Positions 1 to 4,520 of a DNA stretch of 7,896 nucleotides are shown here, one piece after another (within the stretch, counting starts at the first letter, position 1; each line of letters starts with the position of its first letter). The notes below the pieces were generated by a model that was not told the origin of the DNA, ran no database searches, and saw nothing but the letters and a program-made list of their open reading frames with translations. The position numbers were made by a program, and so were the translations under genes. This DNA is from DATHGT01 sp035317605 (lineage in GTDB: Bacteria; Methylomirabilota; Methylomirabilia; Rokubacteriales; CSP1-6): contig DATHGT010000257.1 in the NCBI GenBank assembly GCA_035317605.1, positions 1 to 7,896 of the forward strand, read 5' to 3'.

Positions 1-615
1 GCCGAGGGCGCGGGGCCGGGCCAGGATCTCGCCGGCGATGGTCTCTTTGTTCGACGTGTACTCGCCATAGAGGTTGTTCTCGCAGACGTAGATGACCGGC
101 AGCTTCCACAGCGCGGCCATGTTCATGGTCTCGTAGAGCAGGCCCTGGCCCAGCGCGCCGTCGCCGAAGAAGCACGCGGCCACCTGATCGGTGCCGCGCA
201 TCTTGGCCGAGAGCGCAGCGCCGGTGGCGATGCCGGCCGAGCCGCCCACGATCGCGTTGGCGCCGAGGTTGCCGGTGTCGGGATCGGCGATGTGCATCGA
301 GCCGCCCTTGCCGCGGCAGTAGCCCGACTCCTTGCCGAGCAGCTCCGCGAACATCCGGTCGACCGACGCGCCCTTGGCCAGGCAGTGGCCGTGGCCGCGG
401 TGCGTGCTGGTGATGATGTCGTCGCGCCGGAGCGCCTCGCACACGCCGACCGCCACCGCCTCCTGACCGACGTAGAGATGGGCCAGACCCGGCATCTTGG
501 CGCTCTTGTACAGCTCGTTCACCTGCTCGTCGAAGGCGCGGATCTTCGCCATCTGGCGGTACATGTGCAGGTGCTGCTCCAGCTCCATCCGCGGCTCGAT
601 CGCCCGGTCCGTCAT
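1..615 (-). CDS. Thiamine pyrophosphate-dependent dehydrogenase E1 component, alpha subunit (3' end outside window)
   Basis: The first 205 residues of an E1-alpha subunit of the pyruvate/acetoin/branched-chain 2-oxo acid dehydrogenase family. Such subunits decarboxylate a 2-oxo acid (or cleave acetoin) on thiamine diphosphate and pass the acyl group to a lipoyl E2 in the cytoplasm. Visible family marks are THRGHGH at residues 71-77, CRGKGGSMHI around 100-109, and the thiamine diphosphate/Mg motif starting with GDG at 151-153 and ending ENN at 179-181. The full family length is about 320-360, so roughly a third is missing beyond the left edge, where the beta subunit gene would be expected. The start at 615 has GGAGG at 625-629, 9 nt upstream. 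It diverges from the rhomboid gene across about 75 bp. Sequence alone does not separate AcoA from PdhA; the ENNLYGEYTS stretch is compatible with either. Confidence 0.95.
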   Translation of the reverse strand, partial: MTDRAIEPRMELEQHLHMYRQMAKIRAFDEQVNELYKSAKMPGLAHLYVGQEAVAVGVCEALRRDDIITSTHRGHGHCLAKGASVDRMFAELLGKESGYCRGKGGSMHIADPDTGNLGANAIVGGSAGIATGAALSAKMRGTDQVAACFFGDGALGQGLLYETMNMAALWKLPVIYVCENNLYGEYTSNKETIAGEILARPRALG

Positions 616-675
616 TGCTCAGATCCTCCGTTCAGACTTGACGTGAGGCTCCTCTACCTCGGGCTTAGAGTCAAG

Positions 676-683
676 AAGGGAGG
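676..683 (+). promoter_or_regulatory. Shine-Dalgarno site that favours a CTG start for the rhomboid gene
   Basis: AAGGGAGG lies 6 nt before the CTG codon at 690. The rhomboid reading frame has an in-frame stop at 666-668 and no ATG, GTG or TTG before the GTG at 750. This strong, well-spaced site therefore argues for initiation at CTG 690. A weaker competitor, GGAGG at 734-738, sits 11 nt before GTG 750. Confidence 0.55.
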
Positions 684-689
684 CGCGAC

Positions 690-1547
690 CTGACCTGGAC
701 CGCGATCCGCACCACTCGAGGCACCAGCGAAGCGGAGGCGTGGGCCCTCGTGCTGGCCTCGGCCGGCATCCCGCATCGTCTCGATCCGACCGGTGAGGGC
801 TTGACGCTGAGCGTTCCCGAGGAGGAGGCGGGTCGCGCGCGCGAGGCGCTCGACGCCCTTGACGCCGAGGAACGCGCGCACGCCCGACCCCCGGTCGCCC
901 CCGACCGACCCGTGCCGTGGGTCCTCGGCATCGCGGTCGGCTTGCTCATGCTCGAGGGCTTCGTGATCACGGGCCCACCGGCGGGCGGCTCGCGCTGGTT
1001 CGAGCGCGGCGCGGCGATCGCCGGCCTGATGCGCGCGGAGCCGTGGCGGTCGGTGACCGCGCTGACCCTGCACCTTGACGTCGCCCACGTCGCGGGCAAC
1101 GCGCTGGCGACCGCCGTGCTGCTGCCCGCGGTCGCTCAGCGGCTCGGCGCCGGCGCAGGACTCCTTCTCGTGGTGCTCGCGGGTGCTGCGGGCAACGTGC
1201 TCGCGGCGATGACCCATGCGCCTGACCACTCGGCCGTCGGCGCATCGACCGCCACGTTCGCCGCCATTGGGATGCTCGGAACCCTACGTCTTTTTTCTGG
1301 CCCCGCTGGCGAACACACGAGGTGGAAGTCGTGGACGGTCCCCGCGGCCAGCCTGCTCTTGCTCGTTCTCCTCGGGGCCGGCCGGGGCGCGGACGTGCTC
1401 GCTCACGTGATGGGCTTTGGGAGCGGCGCGGTCTTCGGGCTCGTCGGTGCGGTCAGCCGGCAACCACTCGGTCCAGCCCTCCAGTGGACGCTCGGCACCG
1501 TCACCGCGGCGATCATCGCCGCCTGCTGGCTCCGCGCCCTCCTGTGA
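690..1547 (+). CDS. Rhomboid family intramembrane serine protease with N-terminal cytoplasmic domain
   Basis: A membrane protease expected to cut transmembrane helices of other proteins with a Ser-His dyad. Numbering from CTG 690 gives 285 residues. The pattern H128-x4-H133-x3-N137 (within TLHLDVAHVAGN) has the same spacing as H145/H150/N154 of E. coli GlpG. The catalytic Ser is S186 in GASTATFAAIG and the catalytic His is H239 in AHVMGFGSG; their 53-residue separation equals that of GlpG S201/H254. About six hydrophobic segments run from residue 75 to the end. Residues 1-65 (TWTAIRTTRGTSEAEAWALV onward) resemble the small cytoplasmic domain of GlpG or a DUF2007 domain. Starting at GTG 750 would cut this domain in half, which is why I prefer CTG 690; the start remains uncertain. 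The gene diverges from E1-alpha and converges on the cold-shock gene. Substrates cannot be inferred. Confidence 0.88.
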   Translation: MTWTAIRTTRGTSEAEAWALVLASAGIPHRLDPTGEGLTLSVPEEEAGRAREALDALDAEERAHARPPVAPDRPVPWVLGIAVGLLMLEGFVITGPPAGGSRWFERGAAIAGLMRAEPWRSVTALTLHLDVAHVAGNALATAVLLPAVAQRLGAGAGLLLVVLAGAAGNVLAAMTHAPDHSAVGASTATFAAIGMLGTLRLFSGPAGEHTRWKSWTVPAASLLLLVLLGAGRGADVLAHVMGFGSGAVFGLVGAVSRQPLGPALQWTLGTVTAAIIAACWLRALL

Positions 1548-1575
1548 GGCCTGACTCGATGAACGGTGGGGGGTC

Positions 1576-1603
1576 GGGCCGCCCAGGCTTTCCTGGGCGG
1601 CCC
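1576..1603. terminator. Perfect 12-bp hairpin between convergent rhomboid and cold-shock genes
   Basis: GGGCCGCCCAGG (1576-1587) and its exact complement (1592-1603) are separated by a CTTT loop. The hairpin lies 29 bp after the rhomboid stop and 7 bp after the cold-shock stop, as expected for a shared terminator. Neither side has a real U-tract, so it may act as a factor-assisted terminator or an RNA-stabilising 3' end. Confidence 0.75.
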
Positions 1604-1609
1604 TCCGTG

Positions 1610-1810
1610 TTACGCCTTGCGGACGTTGGTGGCCTGCAGGCCCTTGGGCCCGCGGGTCACGTCGAACTCCACGCTGTCGCCCTCGGCGAGCGACTTGAAG
1701 CCGGAGCCCGCGATCGCGCTGAAGTGCACGAACACGTCCTCTCCGCCGTCCTGCGTGATGAATCCGAATCCCTTGGCGTCGTTGAACCACTTCACTTTTC
1801 CGCTTGCCAT
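1610..1810 (-). CDS. csp: Cold-shock domain protein (CspA family)
   Basis: A 66-residue single cold-shock domain protein, full length for the family. Such proteins bind single-stranded RNA and DNA and melt RNA structure in the cytoplasm. The sequence begins MASGKVKWFNDAKGFGFITQ. It contains RNP1 (KGFGFI, residues 13-18) and RNP2 (VFVHF, 26-30), and the C-terminal GPKGLQATNVRKA is typical. The start at 1810 is chosen because AAAGGAAGG at 1820-1828 lies 9 nt upstream and because homologues begin at this Met; the frame stays open to 1888 upstream but that stretch is leader. It is followed by a 12-bp hairpin. The leader is unusually structured (see the 1811-1923 entry). Whether it is cold-induced or constitutive cannot be told from the sequence. 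Confidence 0.97.
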   Translation of the reverse strand: MASGKVKWFNDAKGFGFITQDGGEDVFVHFSAIAGSGFKSLAEGDSVEFDVTRGPKGLQATNVRKA

Positions 1811-1923
1811 GCTGCAGTACCTTCCTTTGGGCTTCTCGCCCTGTGTGTGCTCTCGCCCCAGGGCGAGGTTTGCCTCGTATCGAGGCAAATGAAAAACGCC
1901 ACGCGAACTGGGTCTCGCGCGGC
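1811..1923 (-). promoter_or_regulatory. Structured 5' leader of the cold-shock gene with alternative stems
   Basis: Between the cold-shock start and the divergent amidohydrolase lie tandem dyads. A 9-bp perfect stem is formed by 1869-1877 with 1881-1889 (loop TAT). A stem of 6-7 bp is formed by 1852-1858 with 1861-1867. An imperfect dyad pairs 1898-1906 with 1915-1923. The segment 1859-1867 (CAGGGCGAG) can also pair perfectly over 9 bp with 1835-1843 (CTCGCCCTG), which excludes the 1852-1867 hairpin. That alternative stem ends 6 nt upstream of the ribosome-binding site. Long folded leaders that change shape with temperature are known for E. coli cspA; a similar role here is inference. The promoter was not identified with confidence. 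Confidence 0.45.
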
Positions 1924-2040
1924 GTCACATGTACGTCTTGCTCCGAACCAGAAGCAGGGGGAGGATACCACGGATTCGGGATTTTGCACCTGTGATAGTC
2001 TGCGCGCGCCTCGGAATCCGCCGCCGGGTGCGGCTGAGTG

Positions 2041-2048
2041 AAGGAGAG
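2041..2048 (+). promoter_or_regulatory. Ribosome-binding site of the amidohydrolase
   Basis: AAGGAGAG ends 4 nt before ATG 2053. It picks this start over the in-frame GTG at 2038, whose codons overlap the site itself. Confidence 0.8.
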
Positions 2049-2052
2049 CACG

Positions 2053-3087
2053 ATGAGCACGGCTGACGACAAGGGCGTGGCGTTCGTGGGATGCGAAGGC
2101 AAGACCACGGCGGCGGCCCAGACGCAGGGACGGCGGCGCGAAGTCGTGGTGAGCGGAAAGCGCGTCAGGACCGTCGACATCCACGCGCACTGCGCGGTGC
2201 CCGAGGCCAAGGCCATGCTGGGCGAGGAGATGGAGCCCGCGCTCTTGATGTCCAAGCCCGTCGACCGCCTGCGCGCGATGGACGAGCAGGGCATCGACGT
2301 CGAGGCGCTCAGCATCAACCCGTTCTGGTACGAGGCGGACCGGGACGTCGCCGAGAAGCTGATCGCGCTCCAGAACGAGAAGCTCGCCGAGATCTGCGCG
2401 GCCATCCCGGACCGCTTCGTGGCCTTCGCCACCGTCGCGCTCCAGCATCCGGATCTCGCGGTCAAGCAGGTCGAAGACGGGGTCAAGAAGTACGGGCTGC
2501 GCGGCGTCTCGACGGGCGGCAGCGTCAACGGGATGGAGCTGGCGGATCCGAAGCTGCATCCGTTCTGGGCCAAGGTCGAGCAGCTCGGCGCGCTCGTCTT
2601 CATCCACCCGCAGGGGACGCCCGAGCTGGAGGAGACCAGCCGGCTCGGCGGCAGCGGCGGCCTCACCAACGCCATCGGCAACCCGCTGGAGACCACCATC
2701 GCGCTCTCGCACCTGATCTTCGAGGGCACGCTCGATCGCTACCCCGGCCTCAAGATCTGCGCGGCCCACGGCGGCGGCTACCTGCCGTCCTACGGCCCGC
2801 GCTCCGACGCGATCTGCAACACGTTCCCCCATCGGATCACCGTGAAGCTCAAGAAGAAGCCGACCGAGTATCTCCGCCAGATGTACTACGACACGATCGT
2901 CTTCACGCCCGAAGCGCTCCGCCACCTGGCCGCCGAAGCCGGCCCCGGCCAGATCGTGATGGGTACCGATTATCCGTATCCGTGGACGAGCACCTCGGTC
3001 GACCACATCCTCAACACGCCCGGCCTCAGCGACGCCGACAAGGTCGCGATGCTCGGCGACACCGCCGCCAAGCTCCTGGGTATTTGA
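2053..3087 (+). CDS. Amidohydrolase family protein, ACMSD-like (amidohydrolase_2)
   Basis: A 344-residue TIM-barrel metal-dependent hydrolase or decarboxylase of the amidohydrolase_2 family. The family includes 2-amino-3-carboxymuconate-6-semialdehyde decarboxylase and gamma-resorcylate decarboxylase. Expected metal and catalytic residues are visible: HxH at H44/H46 (TVDIHAHC), H185 in FIHPQG, H239 in AHGGGYLP and D306 in GTDYPY. The order and the H239-D306 spacing match ACMSD (H9, H11, H177, H228, D294). The first 40 residues form an extension before the barrel and show no signal peptide, so the enzyme is probably cytoplasmic and acts on an aromatic or carboxylated ring-cleavage compound. 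The substrate cannot be told, because no pathway genes flank it. It diverges from the cold-shock gene and converges on the DUF3500 gene. Confidence 0.92.
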   Translation: MSTADDKGVAFVGCEGKTTAAAQTQGRRREVVVSGKRVRTVDIHAHCAVPEAKAMLGEEMEPALLMSKPVDRLRAMDEQGIDVEALSINPFWYEADRDVAEKLIALQNEKLAEICAAIPDRFVAFATVALQHPDLAVKQVEDGVKKYGLRGVSTGGSVNGMELADPKLHPFWAKVEQLGALVFIHPQGTPELEETSRLGGSGGLTNAIGNPLETTIALSHLIFEGTLDRYPGLKICAAHGGGYLPSYGPRSDAICNTFPHRITVKLKKKPTEYLRQMYYDTIVFTPEALRHLAAEAGPGQIVMGTDYPYPWTSTSVDHILNTPGLSDADKVAMLGDTAAKLLGI

Positions 3088-3125
3088 CCGACATGGCGGG
3101 CTCCGGCAAAGCCGTGGCGGCCCTC

Positions 3126-3130
3126 GGGAC
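3126..3130 (+). repeat. Left copy of putative 5-bp target-site duplication
   Basis: GGGAC directly abuts the outer end (TAATG) of the left inverted arm. The same five bases in the same orientation abut the right end at 3279-3283. Confidence 0.45.
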
Positions 3131-3278
3131 TAATGGGGCTCGCGGAATTGGTTGAGGGGCTCGCGTCGGGGGTCGGCTGGCCTAGGTCCTCGAAAAGAGG
3201 AGCTGCGCTCCTCTTTTCTGCGAAATCGGCGCTCGACCCCCGACGCGAGCCCCTCAACCAATTCCGCGAGGATCATTA
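3131..3278. mobile_element. MITE-like nested palindrome with 45-bp inverted arms
   Basis: A 148-bp inverted-repeat element fills the gap between two convergent genes. The inner 37 bp of the arms (3139-3175 and 3234-3270) are exact reverse complements. After three mismatched positions (GGG at 3136-3138 against GAT at 3271-3273) the pairing resumes for TAATG/CATTA at the outer ends. GGGAC occurs immediately outside both ends (3126-3130 and 3279-3283), as expected for a 5-bp target-site duplication. The centre holds a second, independent 12-bp hairpin. No transposase is encoded, so it would be non-autonomous. The alternatives are a large two-gene terminator or a REP-like palindrome. Copy number elsewhere in the genome cannot be seen from this window. 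Confidence 0.6.
3192..3218. terminator. Bidirectional intrinsic terminator at the centre of the palindrome
   Basis: GAAAAGAGGAGC (3192-3203) pairs exactly with 3207-3218 around a TGC loop. Read on either strand, a GC-containing stem ends in UUUUC, the form of an intrinsic terminator serving both directions. It lies 105 bp after the amidohydrolase stop and 71 bp after the DUF3500 stop, so it could end both transcripts. Confidence 0.7.
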
Positions 3279-3283
3279 GGGAC
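3279..3283 (+). repeat. Right copy of putative 5-bp target-site duplication
   Basis: GGGAC directly follows CATTA, the outer end of the right inverted arm, and matches 3126-3130. It lies 5 bp beyond the DUF3500 stop codon, so any insertion would have left that gene intact. Confidence 0.45.
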
Positions 3284-3288
3284 AGGCT

Positions 3289-4473
3289 CTAGTGCGTGTG
3301 GCTCGCGCGGGAGTGGTCGAACTCCGCGTGGTGCTGGCGTAGGAGGTCGCGGCCGTAGTCGTTGCCGTTCGGGGTGCGGACTACCGTATGGATGTGGGTG
3401 CGCGCGGGCTGGTCGTTGTCGAGCGCGATCCCGCGCTGGTGATCGAACTCGATGAGGATCACCGGGCTGTGGATGCGGTAGTAGAACACGCTGTCGTCGG
3501 CGACGCCGCCCATCCACGCGAAGTGCGTGTCGGCGAGGTGGCGGGCGACCTCGTCCATCTTGACCGCAGCGTGACCGGGGCGAACCCGGCCGACGTAGGT
3601 GTCGACGAGCCCGAGCATGAGGCGCTGCTGGGCGCTCGACAGCTCGGCATAGCGGATGCCCTGGTAGCCGAGCTCGACGTTGTCGCGAAAGGCGGCGGTG
3701 AACACCTCGGTGGGGAGCGTGTCGCCGAGGACCGTCTTCGCCCGCTGCTCGGCGGTGAGCGCGCGGACGAGCGCGAGGCCGTCGCGCTCCTCGACCTCGA
3801 ACACGCGGGTGCCGGCGTGGCGGCCCTCGTCGACCGCCACCGGCTCCGAGCCCATGAACATCGGCGTCATCACGACCTGATCGCCGAGCACGAAGCAGTT
3901 CACGATCAGGTGATGGCCGTCGATCTGCCAGCCCCACGGCGCGTCGTCCGACGGCGTGCCCATGATCGAGAGCCAGTAGAGCCACTCGCCGTACTCGTCG
4001 TCGCGACCGGTGATCTCGCGGATCGCCTCGTTGAGCTTCATCACACCGCGAGCCGTCTCGAAGCCCTGGGCGCTGAGGCTGGCCTGGAGCAGCGCGAGCG
4101 CGCGGTCGCGCTGGGTGGGGGTCATCGCGTCGAGGCAGACGCCGTGCCGCATCACGAACGGGTGGATGTTGCTCCAGTGGCGCCACGCGTCGGTGTCCAC
4201 GGAGAACAGGGCGTGCTCCCGCTCGTGCGGCCCGAGCGAGGCGAGATACGCATCGGCCGCGGCCCTGATCGGCGTGGTCGACACGCCGGTCTTCTCGATC
4301 TTGAACAGGCCCGGCGCGATCACGCCGTCGCTGGTGACGCCCTTGAACGGCTGGGCGATCCGCGCCTCGCCGTCGTCACGGTACTTCAACAGGAACTCCG
4401 AGCCCGAGGGAAACTCGCGGGCGGAGGTGGACGGACGCGGCCGGAGCTTGAAGTCGACGAATCGGTTTGGCAT
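3289..4473 (-). CDS. DUF3500 domain-containing protein
   Basis: A 394-residue member of the DUF3500 family, whose function is not established. The conserved core is present: a region rich in Trp, Gly and His, WGWQIDGHH at residues 180-188, followed by HLIVNCFVLG. A second block is SPVILIEFDHQ near 336-346, and the last is HIHTVVRTPNGNDYGRDLLR at 360-379. The repeated His and acidic residues suggest a metal-binding enzyme, which is inference. There is no signal peptide, so it is probably cytoplasmic, although many relatives carry one. The start at 4473 is chosen over ATG 4494 because GGGAGG lies 7 nt before it, while nothing like a Shine-Dalgarno site precedes 4494. It diverges from an ABC binding-protein gene across 47 bp, so the two may share regulation. 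Confidence 0.88.
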   Translation of the reverse strand: MPNRFVDFKLRPRPSTSAREFPSGSEFLLKYRDDGEARIAQPFKGVTSDGVIAPGLFKIEKTGVSTTPIRAAADAYLASLGPHEREHALFSVDTDAWRHWSNIHPFVMRHGVCLDAMTPTQRDRALALLQASLSAQGFETARGVMKLNEAIREITGRDDEYGEWLYWLSIMGTPSDDAPWGWQIDGHHLIVNCFVLGDQVVMTPMFMGSEPVAVDEGRHAGTRVFEVEERDGLALVRALTAEQRAKTVLGDTLPTEVFTAAFRDNVELGYQGIRYAELSSAQQRLMLGLVDTYVGRVRPGHAAVKMDEVARHLADTHFAWMGGVADDSVFYYRIHSPVILIEFDHQRGIALDNDQPARTHIHTVVRTPNGNDYGRDLLRQHHAEFDHSRASHTH

Positions 4474-4520
4474 CCCGCTTCCTCCCGCGCTCATTGTATA
4501 AGGGACGCCGGAGGCCGACC
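4474..4520. promoter_or_regulatory. Short divergent control region between DUF3500 and the ABC binding protein
   Basis: Only 47 bp separate the two starts. The one AT-rich spot, TTGTATAAG at 4495-4502 (4494-4502 including the preceding T), gives TATAAG as a -10-like box for the plus strand and TATACA for the minus strand. Neither has a convincing -35 box, and a -10 here would leave very short leaders, so promoters may lie partly inside the neighbouring genes. GGAGG at 4510-4514 is the ribosome-binding site for the start at 4521. Confidence 0.35.
4481..4486 (-). promoter_or_regulatory. Ribosome-binding site deciding the DUF3500 start
   Basis: On the minus strand GGGAGG ends 7 nt before ATG 4473. 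It falls inside the codons that would be translated from ATG 4494, so the downstream start is favoured. Confidence 0.7.

Noticed and set aside
292..693. A 133-codon plus-strand frame within the E1-alpha gene.
   Set aside because: The minus strand encodes E1-alpha with intact thiamine diphosphate motifs; this frame is its complement.
1994..1999. GATAGT as a -10 box for the amidohydrolase.
   Set aside because: No acceptable -35 box lies 16-18 bp upstream (the sequence there is CGGATT), so I could not support a promoter call.
1284..2729. A 481-codon open frame on the minus strand across the rhomboid 3' end, the cold-shock gene and half of the amidohydrolase.
   Set aside because: It overlaps three well-supported genes and has low-complexity, Ser/Pro/Arg-rich composition, a typical GC-rich artefact.
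1792..3006. A 404-codon minus-strand frame opposite the amidohydrolase.
   Set aside because: The amidohydrolase on the other strand has all of its metal-binding motifs and a ribosome-binding site. This frame has no recognisable domain and runs into the cold-shock gene.
3093..3155. A 20-codon frame after the amidohydrolase (MAGSGKAVAALGTNGARGIG) that resembles the start of a short-chain dehydrogenase, including a near TGxxxGIG motif.
   Set aside because: It has no ribosome-binding site, ends at once, and the motif part is encoded by the left inverted arm of the palindrome, whose complement recurs at 3234-3270. The resemblance is most likely chance; a truncated gene remnant is possible but unsupported.
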